The notes under the pieces were generated by a model. It did not search any database. It saw only the letters and a program-made list of their open reading frames with translations, and was not told where the DNA came from. From contig MHGM01000012.1 in NCBI GenBank assembly GCA_001805565.1, positions 21,333 through 29,505 on the forward strand: a DNA stretch of 8,173 nt, read 5' to 3'. Origin of the DNA: Omnitrophica WOR_2 bacterium RIFCSPHIGHO2_01_FULL_52_10. GTDB taxonomy: Bacteria; Omnitrophota; Gorgyraeia; Zapsychrales; Zapsychraceae. The translations under genes and the position numbers were made by a program. Of this stretch, positions 1-7,806 are shown piece after piece; position 1 is the first letter of the stretch, and every line of letters starts with the position of its first letter.

Positions 1-3
1 CTT

Positions 4-59
4 TCAGTCATCAGACGTCAGTCTTCAGGTTTGTCTGACGACTGATAGCTGATGTCTGA
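4..59. repeat. heptad-phased inverted repeat (hairpin)
   Basis: TCAG occurs at 4, 11, 18 and 25, exactly every 7 nt. After a short centre, its complement CTGA occurs at 35, 42, 49 and 56, again every 7 nt. All four TCAG units pair in register with the four CTGA units around a centre at 31.5. The 3-nt spacers pair only partly (9-54, 10-53, 22-41, 23-40). A transcript would form a long interrupted stem with a loop near 29-34. It ends 11 nt before the next start codon. It may be a terminator of an upstream gene, a leader structure or a dispersed intergenic repeat; the sequence does not say which. Confidence 0.75.
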
Positions 60-70
60 AGACTTAAAGA

Positions 71-1009
71 ATGTCTCAACCTTCCAATTCCCAGGTCGTT
101 CTTCTCACCGGCTGCTCCAGCGGATTTGGGCTGCTGACTGCCGCGCGCCTGGCTGCCCAGGGCTACACGGTCGTGGCCACGATGCGCGATCTCAGGAAAG
201 AGGGGAACTTAACCAGCGAAGTCAACCGCCGCGGCGGCGCCGTTGAGGTCCTGCAGATGGACGTGACGGACAAACAATCCGTCACGCGCGCCGTGGAGCG
301 TATCAAGATGGGTCACGGGCGCATCGATGTTCTGGTCAATAACGCCGGTTACGGGATAGGCGGATTTTTCGAGGACTTGACCGATGAGGAGATCCGCGCT
401 CAGATGGAAACGAATTTTTTCGGCGTGCAGAACGTGACGCGCGCGGTCATTCCCTTGATGCGCCAAAGTTCCCGCGGAAAGATCATCAATATCTCCAGCG
501 TGGCCGGGTTCTCGACCTCACCGGCTTTTAGCGCCTACAACGCCAGCAAGTGGGCGCTGGAAGCCTTCAGCGAAAGTCTGCGTTACGAATTACAATTCTT
601 CGGCATCGATGTCCTTTTGATCGAGCCGGGTACGTACAAGACCAAGATATTTTACGAAAACGCACAATACGCGCAGAATTTCGATAACCCCCAGAGCCCT
701 TATTTTGTCTGGTCGCAGCACTTACGAAAGAAAGTCATGACCTATGTGAACGACTGCCACAAAGACCCGGAGGAGATCGGCGTCATGGTCGAGAAATTGA
801 TCCGGGCGAAAAATCCACCGTTTCGCAATATCCCCGACATCGAGAGTCAGGTGTTGTCCTGGCTGCGTCGGGTCTTGCCGTTTTGGGTTTACAGCGCGAT
901 GATCAGAATGTTTTTTATGGAAGGTTTCAGCAGGCCGCGATCTGTCCCCGCGGATCACATCCCCATACGTTCGGAGAGAAATTCCTCAATCCCCTCACAG
1001 GTCAGATAA
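71..1009 (+). CDS. short-chain dehydrogenase/reductase (SDR), classical type
   Basis: A 312-residue NAD(P)-dependent oxidoreductase of the classical SDR family with a Rossmann fold. Visible motifs are the nucleotide-binding TGCSSGFG at residues 13-20, the acidic MDVTD near 63-67, NNAG at 90-93, a catalytic Asn in TNFFG near 115, Ser143 in the NISSVAG strand, and the catalytic YNASK (Tyr156, Lys160). EPGTYKT near 185-191 is the usual post-active-site PG motif. The protein is somewhat longer than the roughly 250-residue family core. The extra C-terminal part (about 220-312) includes a hydrophobic patch (LPFWVYSAMIRMFF) that may contact membrane or lipid, as in retinol/steroid dehydrogenase-like members. 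Substrate cannot be told. There is only a weak purine stretch (AAAGA) before the ATG. The last 55 bp overlap the 3' end of the opposite-strand hydrolase gene. Confidence 0.93.
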   Translation: MSQPSNSQVVLLTGCSSGFGLLTAARLAAQGYTVVATMRDLRKEGNLTSEVNRRGGAVEVLQMDVTDKQSVTRAVERIKMGHGRIDVLVNNAGYGIGGFFEDLTDEEIRAQMETNFFGVQNVTRAVIPLMRQSSRGKIINISSVAGFSTSPAFSAYNASKWALEAFSESLRYELQFFGIDVLLIEPGTYKTKIFYENAQYAQNFDNPQSPYFVWSQHLRKKVMTYVNDCHKDPEEIGVMVEKLIRAKNPPFRNIPDIESQVLSWLRRVLPFWVYSAMIRMFFMEGFSRPRSVPADHIPIRSERNSSIPSQVR

Positions 1010-1605
1010 GGATTGGTCTTTTTCTGGGAGGCGAGGGTGGCAAAGGGCGTGGGGCCGTAGTCGTGCCCGGGATAGATGATGGTCGAGTCGGGGAATTTCA
1101 TCAGGACGTTATAGAGCGAATGGTGCATTTGCCGGGGGTCGCTTCCGGGAAGGTCGCAGCGTCCGCAGCCATCGATAAAAAGGGTGTCCCCGGCGATCAG
1201 GATGTTTTTGTACACGAAGCACTGACACCCGGGCGTGTGTCCCGGAGTCAATAAACACTCGATTTCAATACCGTCAATTTTAATTTTCTGCCGGTCTTCG
1301 ACTTCCACAATGTTTTTGTGTTTGGGTTTTAAAAAGGACGCTTCCTGGCGGGAAATATACGCCGGCACGTCGTGACGTGACAGGATCTCTTTAAGGCCGT
1401 TGACGTGGTCCGGGTGGCCGTGGGTTAAAAGAACAAGGGAAATTTTGTAGCCGTTTCCCCGGGCCTCGTTGCACAGATAATCGACATCCCAGGCCGGGTC
1501 CACCACGGCGATTTGTTTGCTGCGGGCGTCCCCCAGGAAATACTGGAAATTTTTCATGGGGCCGAGTTCCATCTGTTCTAAAATAAGTTCTGGCGGCACA
1601 GGCAT
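955..1605 (-). CDS. MBL-fold metallo-hydrolase (glyoxalase II / ETHE1-like)
   Basis: A soluble metallo-beta-lactamase-fold hydrolase of 216 residues from the start chosen here. It shows the metal-binding THGHPDH (His62, His64, Asp66, His67), TPGHTPG (His123), GDTLFIDGCGRCDLPG (Asp140) and YPGHDYG (His181). This is the pattern of the hydroxyacylglutathione hydrolase, YcbL and ETHE1 persulfide dioxygenase group. GCGRCDLPG after the bridging Asp recalls ETHE1 and glyoxalase II relatives, but thioesterase and persulfide dioxygenase cannot be separated by eye. An upstream in-frame ATG at 1680 would add 25 residues. I prefer 1605 because a TATAAT box lies between the two, ending 6 nt before this ATG, and the family begins near here. 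No Shine-Dalgarno is present, so translation is probably leaderless. It is divergent from the next gene and convergent with the SDR gene. Confidence 0.93.
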   Translation of the reverse strand: MPVPPELILEQMELGPMKNFQYFLGDARSKQIAVVDPAWDVDYLCNEARGNGYKISLVLLTHGHPDHVNGLKEILSRHDVPAYISRQEASFLKPKHKNIVEVEDRQKIKIDGIEIECLLTPGHTPGCQCFVYKNILIAGDTLFIDGCGRCDLPGSDPRQMHHSLYNVLMKFPDSTIIYPGHDYGPTPFATLASQKKTNPYLTCEGIEEFLSERMGM

Positions 1606-1617
1606 GATTGTATTATA
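1606..1617 (-). promoter_or_regulatory. -10 promoter of MBL hydrolase, leaderless start
   Basis: The minus strand reads TATAAT (1617-1612), then 6 nt (ACAATC), then the ATG at 1605. Normal spacing from a -10 box would start transcription on or next to the A of the ATG. A possible weak -35 (TTGCGC) lies 18 nt upstream. No ribosome binding site fits in the 6-nt gap. Confidence 0.6.
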
Positions 1618-1656
1618 GCCCCCGGGTTGTATTTCGCGCAATGGATAATCTTTGTG

Positions 1657-1665
1657 TGGTATACT
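1657..1665 (+). promoter_or_regulatory. extended -10 promoter of the PsbP-like gene
   Basis: The plus strand has TGG followed by TATACT (1660-1665), an extended -10 element (TGnTATACT), 9 nt before the ATG at 1675. Extended -10 promoters can work without a good -35, and none is obvious here. The transcript leader would be only a few nucleotides long and has no Shine-Dalgarno. Confidence 0.55.
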
Positions 1666-1674
1666 TACTCTATT

Positions 1675-2289
1675 ATGCACAGCGACAAAATACTCGGCGC
1701 GCTTCTTAAATTCTGCCTTGTCATTTTATTCTTGAAATTCGTGATCTTCGGCGCGTGGTTGAAATCCCCCACGCATAAAGGTCCGGGCTATTCGATCCTC
1801 AAGCCCGTCGGCTGGGAGGTCATCGCGGACGCCACGGGCGTGCCGCCGATCTTCGCGGCCAACGAGAAACCGAACGTGGTGATGTTCGCCAGGCCGGAAG
1901 AAATTTCTCCCGCAGGCCAGAGGTTCCCCGAGGGGAAGAGCCTGCCGGCCGGCACTCCTGTCCCCGAGGCCACGATCGCGGTTTTGGTCGTCAAGCTGGC
2001 GAATCCCACCTGGATGGAAGACGAATTCCCCGCGCTTCTTGACGCTTTGAACAAGGCCGGGTACCATGTCTTCGACCACGGGCAGATCAAGGTCGATAAC
2101 GAGATTTTCGAGTGGGTCCTTTACAATGACCCCACGGGTTCGCTGGTCAATCTCGAGTTTTATCATGTCAATGAGCTTAACAAGCTTTTCAAGCTCCAAT
2201 ACCAGGCCAGCCCCGACGCCTTCAAGACGTATCGTCCCATTTTTGAGTCCACGAAAGACACTTTCAAATTCTCCCAGCGGCTTTGGTAA
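1675..2289 (+). CDS. membrane-anchored PsbP/Mog1-like protein
   Basis: A protein of 204 residues with one N-terminal hydrophobic segment (about residues 5-28, LGALLKFCLVILFLKFVIFG) and a predicted exported or periplasm-facing remainder. The segment is a signal anchor or uncleaved signal; a Cys is present but no convincing lipobox. The body starts GYSILKPVGWEV and ends FKLQYQASPDAFKTYRPIFESTKDTFKF. That opening 'Y-S-I-x-x-P-x-G-W' and closing 'Y-x-P-x-F-x-x-x-x-x-T-F-K-F' frame is typical of PsbP/Mog1-fold proteins, often annotated as PsbP-related or hypothetical. The assignment rests on this pattern only. The role is unknown; outside photosynthesis these domains are mostly uncharacterised. 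A TTG 48 bp upstream would extend the frame, but it lies upstream of the -10 box, so ATG 1675 is preferred. Confidence 0.82.
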   Translation: MHSDKILGALLKFCLVILFLKFVIFGAWLKSPTHKGPGYSILKPVGWEVIADATGVPPIFAANEKPNVVMFARPEEISPAGQRFPEGKSLPAGTPVPEATIAVLVVKLANPTWMEDEFPALLDALNKAGYHVFDHGQIKVDNEIFEWVLYNDPTGSLVNLEFYHVNELNKLFKLQYQASPDAFKTYRPIFESTKDTFKFSQRLW

Positions 2290-2324
2290 GTTCTTCCCGC
2301 CGGGAGCCTTCGGTGGAAAGGGTC

Positions 2325-2352
2325 TTGACAGACCAATGTCCCGGAATATAAT
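2325..2352 (+). promoter_or_regulatory. consensus sigma70 promoter
   Basis: TTGACA (2325-2330) is followed 16 nt later by TATAAT (2347-2352), both perfect matches to the housekeeping consensus. Transcription should begin near 2359, giving a leader of about 25 nt that holds the AGGAGG ribosome binding site of the next gene. This implies strong, perhaps constitutive, expression. Confidence 0.88.
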
Positions 2353-2372
2353 TTAGGAAAGTTGTCGAAGAC

Positions 2373-2378
2373 AGGAGG
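2373..2378 (+). promoter_or_regulatory. strong ribosome binding site (AGGAGG)
   Basis: AGGAGG lies 6 nt before the ATG at 2385 and fixes this start. It is the best Shine-Dalgarno on the plus strand of the window and contrasts with several neighbours that have none. Confidence 0.85.
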
Positions 2379-2384
2379 AAAGAC

Positions 2385-2939
2385 ATGGTTTTACTGGAAT
2401 CGATCACCATCCCCTTGGGAACGAAGATGCCTTCCTTTGAGCTCAAAGATCCTAAAGGGAAAATATATAAAAGTGACGAACAATACGGCGAGCGGGGGCT
2501 TCTGCTCGTTTTTACCTGCAATCATTGTCCCTACGCGATCGCGGTGTGGCCGCGGGTGGTCCGCTTGGCCGCGTATGCCAGAAATATGAAGATCAATACC
2601 GTCGCCATCAATCCCAACATCCATCCGAATTATCCTGACGACGCGCCGGATAAGATGATCGGAAAGATCAAGGAACTGGGGATTACGTTTCCTTATCTGG
2701 TCGATGAGACGCAGCAAACGGCCAAGGCGTTCAAGGCGCAGTGCACGCCGGACATTTATCTTTTTGATAAAAAGCGCGCCCTGGTCTATCACGGGCGCAT
2801 CGATGACAACTGGCAGGATGAGAGCAAGGTCACCCGGGAAGAGCTGAAAGAGGCCTTGAACAATCTGGCCACGGGCCAGCCGATCTCGCCGATGCAAAAG
2901 CCGAGCATGGGCTGCTCGATCAAATGGCGGACTAGTTAA
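2385..2939 (+). CDS. thioredoxin-fold redoxin (AhpC/TSA-like) protein
   Basis: A cytoplasmic thiol redox protein of 184 residues, with no signal peptide. It has a thioredoxin-like fold: FTCNHCPYA gives a CxxC pair (Cys45, Cys48), and CTPD (Cys120-Thr-Pro122) marks the cis-proline loop. The N-terminal 'GTKMPSFELKDPKGK' is typical of the AhpC/TSA-redoxin superfamily. The C-terminal KPSMGCSIKW (Cys177) is a feature I recall from a widespread subfamily annotated only as 'thioredoxin family protein' or redoxin; its function is not firmly established. The redox Cys-x-x-Cys argues for a reductase or peroxidase-type role, possibly peroxide or disulfide handling. The gene has its own consensus promoter, strong ribosome binding site and terminator, so it is a single-gene unit. 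Confidence 0.92.
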   Translation: MVLLESITIPLGTKMPSFELKDPKGKIYKSDEQYGERGLLLVFTCNHCPYAIAVWPRVVRLAAYARNMKINTVAINPNIHPNYPDDAPDKMIGKIKELGITFPYLVDETQQTAKAFKAQCTPDIYLFDKKRALVYHGRIDDNWQDESKVTREELKEALNNLATGQPISPMQKPSMGCSIKWRTS

Positions 2940-2946
2940 ACAAACA

Positions 2947-2983
2947 CAAGGGGCCTGTTTTTTTAAAGACCCCTTGATTTTTT
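2947..2983 (+). terminator. rho-independent terminator after redoxin gene
   Basis: CAAGGGG (2947-2953) pairs perfectly with CCCCTTG (2970-2976) around a 16-nt loop that is itself T/A-rich, followed by a T run (2978-2983). It begins 8 nt after the redoxin stop codon and separates it from the metal operon. Confidence 0.85.
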
Positions 2984-2990
2984 ATCCTTA

Positions 2991-3009
2991 TATGATACAG
3001 TGTCTCATA
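2991..3009. promoter_or_regulatory. Fur-family operator (7-1-7 type dyad)
   Basis: TATGATACAGTGTCTCATA is a 9-1-9 inverted repeat with eight of nine positions complementary. Its core TGATACA-G-TGTCTCA has the 7-1-7 layout of Fur, PerR and Zur boxes and shares the TGATA start of the Fur consensus. It lies 50 bp upstream of a Fur-family gene and overlaps a -10-like CATAAT (3006-3011), so bound regulator would block RNA polymerase. Autoregulation of the downstream operon is inferred. Confidence 0.7.
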
Positions 3010-3013
3010 ATAT

Positions 3014-3039
3014 CAATTTGGTCAAAGTTGACCGAATTG
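3014..3039. promoter_or_regulatory. 26-bp near-perfect palindrome in operon leader
   Basis: CAATTTGGTCAA (3014-3025), AG, then TTGACCGAATTG (3028-3039) form a 12-2-12 inverted repeat whose only flaw is one T/G position. It starts 4 bp after the Fur-type dyad and ends 19 nt before the regulator's ATG. Its 2-nt centre does not fit the odd-centred Fur box, so it may be a second operator or a leader hairpin close to the ribosome binding region. Confidence 0.65.
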
Positions 3040-3058
3040 GGTTGGGCAGCAATGAAAC

Positions 3059-3493
3059 ATGATCATCCACGAACAGAAAAAATACGAGGATTACCTTGAG
3101 AGCAGCGGCCGGCAGTTCACCCGCGGACGCCGTGTTGTTTTTAATGAGGTCATGCACGCCCACGGACACTTCGCGCCGGAAGAACTTTTGGAGCAGTGCC
3201 GGTACAAGGGTTGTAAGATATCCCGGGCGACCATTTACCGCACCCTGAAAGAGCTTTTGGAGGCGGGAATTGTTCGTGAGACCGCCTTCGGAGAAAAGCA
3301 CCGCCATTTCGAACATCTTTACGATGAGAAGCGTCATCATCACGCGCGCTGCGTCCGCTGTTGCGCGCTCATCGAGTTCCCGGATCTGCACGAAGAAAAA
3401 TTGTATAAATCCGTTTTGGAAAGGATCGGCTTTTCGGTTATGGGGCACGAAATGCATTTTTACGGGATATGCGCGGCATGCCGCAAGGCCTAG
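3059..3493 (+). CDS. Fur-family metal-responsive transcriptional regulator
   Basis: A 144-residue Fur/PerR/Zur superfamily repressor. The N-terminal winged helix includes [11 protein letters not shown] (33-43) and the recognition helix [13 protein letters not shown] (54-66). The dimerisation and metal half carries HRHFEH (81-86), HHHARCVRC (93-101), EFPD (106-109), GHEMH (129-133) and a C-terminal CAAC (138-141). Two CxxC pairs (Cys98/Cys101 and Cys138/Cys141) indicate a structural Zn site. The usual 'CxxCGK' reads CVRCCA here, replacing the conserved Gly with Cys. In-frame stops at 3029 and 3053 mean ATG 3059 is the first possible start; no clear Shine-Dalgarno precedes it. It is followed 28 bp later by an Nramp transporter, so Mn(II) or Fe(II) is the likely signal (Mur/Fur/PerR-like), but the motifs alone do not settle the metal. 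Confidence 0.92.
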   Translation: MIIHEQKKYEDYLESSGRQFTRGRRVVFNEVMHAHGHFAPEELLEQCRYKGCKISRATIYRTLKELLEAGIVRETAFGEKHRHFEHLYDEKRHHHARCVRCCALIEFPDLHEEKLYKSVLERIGFSVMGHEMHFYGICAACRKA

Positions 3494-3521
3494 ATCATTC
3501 GAGAAAGGAAAAAGAGCGCTT

Positions 3522-4850
3522 ATGACTTCAGGGTGGAGAAGAGAACCTAAACGCCCAAGCCTGGCGGAGGTATTTTCCTCCATTCATGTGCCGGTCAGCG
3601 CGGGTTTCTGGCGTAAACTTCTGGCCTTTGCCGGGCCGGGATTGATGGTTGCCGTCGGGTATATGGACCCGGGGAATTGGGCGACCGACCTGGCCGGTGG
3701 TGCCAGATTCGGGTACACGCTGTTGTCGGTGGTCCTCATTTCAAACTTAATGGCGATCCTTCTGCAGCATTTGTCGCTTAAGCTAGGGATCGTCACCGGC
3801 CGCGACCTCGCCCAGGCCTGCCGGGACCATTATTCCAGGCCGGTCTCGTTTTTTCTGTGGGTCCTTTGCGAGATCGCCATCGCCGCCTGCGATCTGGCCG
3901 AGGTGATCGGTTCGGCGATCGCGCTCAATCTTTTGTTTGGTATTCCGCTCATCGCGGGAATTTTGATCACGGCTTGCGATGTCATGATCATTTTGTTTTT
4001 GCAGAACAAGGGATTCCGGGTTCTGGAATGCATGGTAGCGAGTTTAATACTTATTATTGGCGGATGTTTTGCCTACGAGATGCTGGCATCCCAGCCTTCG
4101 GTGGCGGGCATTATGCAGGGTTTGCTTCCCACCCCGCAGGTTGTCGTTAATCCGGCAATGCTTTATATCGCAATCGGGATTTTGGGGGCTACGGTCATGC
4201 CGCATAATCTTTATCTGCATTCCAGCATCGTCCAGACGCGCGCATTTGAGCGTAACGATCAGGGTAAGGCTATGGCGGTTCGTTTTGCCACCATCGATTC
4301 GACCGCCGCGTTATTGTGTGCGTTCTTTATCAATGCCGCTATTCTGATCTTAAGCGCCGCTGCCTTCCACGGGACGCCGCATGAGAGCGTGGCGGACATC
4401 AGCGATGCCTATAATCTCTTGACACCCGTCCTGGGTGTTCCCTATGCCAGCCTTTTATTTGCCGTTGCACTTTTGGCTTCGGGCCAGAATTCCACCTTGA
4501 CCGGCACGCTCGCCGGACAGATCGTGATGGAAGGGTTTCTCGATATCCGCTTGCGGCCGTGGCTGCGACGGCTCATCACGCGCCTGGTCGCTATCGTGCC
4601 CGCGGTCATTGTCGCGGCGATGTTCGGGGAAAAAGGAGTGGGAGAATTGCTGATTTTAAGTCAAGTTATCCTGTCTCTGCAGTTGAGTTTCGCGGTCGTG
4701 CCGCTGGTATTGTTTACCAGCGACAAGAAAAAAATGGGTCGCTTTGTGAACGCCTTTTGGTTAAAATGTCTGGCAGCAAGCGTGACCTTGATCATCGTCA
4801 TCTTGAATTTGTATTTGCTGTGGCAAACCTTCAAGGAAAGGGTTTTGTAG
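3522..4850 (+). CDS. Nramp-family divalent metal (Mn/Fe) transporter
   Basis: A proton-coupled importer of Mn(II), Fe(II) and similar ions, 442 residues with about 11 hydrophobic spans. Family signatures are intact: DPGN in TM1 (49-52; metal ligands Asp49 and Asn52), MPHN in TM6 (226-229; Met226 and Ala223 of the selectivity site), and the conserved [19 protein letters not shown] loop (321-339). Retention of the TM6 Met argues for soft transition metals over the Mg or Al seen in divergent members. The frame is open back to 3270, but that part overlaps the regulator gene and has no family similarity; ATG 3522, preceded by AGAAAGGAA about 12 nt upstream, matches the family N-terminus. It lies between a Fur-family regulator and a universal stress protein gene, all on one strand with short gaps. 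Confidence 0.95.
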   Translation: MTSGWRREPKRPSLAEVFSSIHVPVSAGFWRKLLAFAGPGLMVAVGYMDPGNWATDLAGGARFGYTLLSVVLISNLMAILLQHLSLKLGIVTGRDLAQACRDHYSRPVSFFLWVLCEIAIAACDLAEVIGSAIALNLLFGIPLIAGILITACDVMIILFLQNKGFRVLECMVASLILIIGGCFAYEMLASQPSVAGIMQGLLPTPQVVVNPAMLYIAIGILGATVMPHNLYLHSSIVQTRAFERNDQGKAMAVRFATIDSTAALLCAFFINAAILILSAAAFHGTPHESVADISDAYNLLTPVLGVPYASLLFAVALLASGQNSTLTGTLAGQIVMEGFLDIRLRPWLRRLITRLVAIVPAVIVAAMFGEKGVGELLILSQVILSLQLSFAVVPLVLFTSDKKKMGRFVNAFWLKCLAASVTLIIVILNLYLLWQTFKERVL

Positions 4851-4854
4851 CGTT

Positions 4855-5280
4855 ATGTTCAAACAAATCTTGGTTCCCCTGGAAAATTCCCCGACCGACA
4901 AAGTGATCCTGGACCATATCCGTCCGCTGGCGAAGTTGACCAAAGCGAACCTTATCCTGGTGCATGTGGCCGACGGGTTCGCGGCCCGGTTGCAGGACCA
5001 GCTGAATTTGGCGGATTCCGAAGAGATCAAAAAAGACCGTAACTATCTGGAATCTTGCCGCAAGGTGCTTGTTGACGAGGGTTTTGAGGTCAGAACCCAT
5101 CTGGTGCGCGGCGAACCGACCGACCAGATCCTCGTCATCGCCGAAAAAGAACAATGCGACCTGATCGCCATGTCCACCCACGGCCACCGGTTCATCAAGG
5201 ATTTCCTCCTGGGGAGCGTCGCCGAAGGCATCCGCCACCGCACGTCCATTCCCGTCCTGATGATCCGCGCTCCGCAGTAG
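4855..5280 (+). CDS. universal stress protein (UspA family)
   Basis: A 141-residue single-domain Usp with an alpha/beta nucleotide-binding fold. It opens with FKQILVPLENSP (the usual 'ILVPxDxS' strand and loop, here with Glu10 in place of the common Asp) and ends with CDLIAMSTHGHRFIKDFLLGSVAEGIRHRTSIPVLMIR. The ATP-binding pattern G-x2-G-x9-G-S/T is only partly kept: Gly110 and Gly120-Ser121 are present, but the middle Gly is Phe113. THGHRF is a variant I recall from Usp domains linked to Nramp transporters. It starts 4 bp after the transporter stop codon, with GGAAAGG about 12 nt upstream, so it is almost certainly co-transcribed. A role in regulating or sensing the transporter is inference. 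Confidence 0.93.
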   Translation: MFKQILVPLENSPTDKVILDHIRPLAKLTKANLILVHVADGFAARLQDQLNLADSEEIKKDRNYLESCRKVLVDEGFEVRTHLVRGEPTDQILVIAEKEQCDLIAMSTHGHRFIKDFLLGSVAEGIRHRTSIPVLMIRAPQ

Positions 5281-5310
5281 GCGGGAGCAATAGTCGGGAG
5301 CAATAGTTTT
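5269..5310 (+). terminator. possible weak terminator after the metal operon
   Basis: GCTCC at the end of the Usp gene (5269-5273) can pair with GGAGC in either copy of a 13-bp tandem repeat (5284-5288 or 5297-5301). The first pairing extends to 7 bp with one bulge. The second copy is followed by AATAGTTTTC and a T-rich stretch. The stem is short, so termination is uncertain. Confidence 0.3.
5282..5307 (+). repeat. 13-bp perfect tandem duplication
   Basis: CGGGAGCAATAGT occurs twice back to back (5282-5294 and 5295-5307), directly after the Usp stop codon. It is probably a slippage duplication; it also duplicates one arm of the possible terminator stem. Confidence 0.9.
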
Positions 5311-5311
5311 C

Positions 5312-5340
5312 TTGATTTTACCTCATTTTAAGTTTATGCT
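5312..5340 (+). promoter_or_regulatory. promoter of Fe-S carrier-thiC operon, leaderless
   Basis: TTGATT (5312-5317), a 17-nt spacer and TATGCT (5335-5340) form a plausible sigma70 promoter. Only 7 nt separate the -10 box from ATG 5348, so transcription would start at or beside the start codon. No Shine-Dalgarno is present. No CTGAGA-type TPP riboswitch core fits in this interval. Confidence 0.55.
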
Positions 5341-5347
5341 AATAAAC

Positions 5348-7464
<2,117 letters not shown>

Positions 7465-7470
7465 TCAATA

Positions 7471-7719
7471 ATGAAACGATATTCAGTCCTCATTTTGACG
7501 GCTGTTTTGCTGTTTTCTGTCACTACGGAAAGCCGGGCGGGGATAAATCAGGAAATCAACCGCCAGACGCCTTTTAACAACTTCACGGATTCTTTGGCCA
7601 CGCTGGGAAAAACCCCGAAACAGAAAACCGCCATCAAGAACAAGCGCCGCCTGGCCCGCTCCCAGGCCCGCCTGAAAAAAATTCGCGAAGCCCACAGTAA
7701 GCGTTCAGCCAGCCGTTGA
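7471..7719 (+). CDS. small secreted basic protein, unknown function
   Basis: An 82-residue protein I do not recognise. Residues 1-23 form a typical Sec signal peptide (MKRYS, hydrophobic VLILTAVLLFSV, then SRA before a probable cleavage at Ala23-Gly24). The mature part, about 59 residues, starts with a polar stretch (INQEINRQTPFNNFTDSL) and ends in a very basic helix-like tail rich in Lys and Arg (about 50-82). It has no Cys, so no disulfides or lipobox. It begins 6 bp after the thiC stop, with no Shine-Dalgarno, so expression probably depends on the upstream genes. Exported basic proteins can bind nucleic acid, polyanions or membranes, but nothing here decides this. The signal peptide makes a chance frame unlikely. 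Confidence 0.72.
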   Translation: MKRYSVLILTAVLLFSVTTESRAGINQEINRQTPFNNFTDSLATLGKTPKQKTAIKNKRRLARSQARLKKIREAHSKRSASR

Positions 7720-7806
7720 TCGGGCAAAAGCATCTGCAATTAGCTTAAGAAAGTCCTGCCAAAACTTTCCTCGACTCTTTGGTTATGGCTTGGTAAGATG
7801 AGGGCA

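Noticed and set aside
883..1254. 123-residue plus-strand frame opposite the MBL hydrolase
   Set aside because: It is antisense to conserved metal-binding motifs and has no ribosome binding site or recognisable domain.
2295..2305. TCCCGCCGGGA hairpin as terminator of the PsbP-like gene
   Set aside because: The stem is only 4 bp with a 3-nt loop and no T run follows.
2976..3017. minus-strand promoter (TTGATA, 18 nt, TATAAG) reading toward the redoxin gene
   Set aside because: It would only make antisense RNA through a terminator, and its parts overlap the Fur-type dyad; more likely chance in AT-rich DNA.
3270..3521. 84-residue N-terminal extension of the Nramp transporter
   Set aside because: It lies mostly within the regulator gene in another frame and lacks family similarity. 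ATG 3522 gives the normal Nramp N-terminus.
5281..5347. TPP riboswitch for the thiC operon
   Set aside because: The interval is too short and lacks the CTGAGA core and the paired domains.
7749..7769. GAAAGT/ACTTTC inverted repeat as terminator of the small secreted protein gene
   Set aside because: A 6-bp AT-rich stem with a 9-nt loop and no T run is too weak to call.
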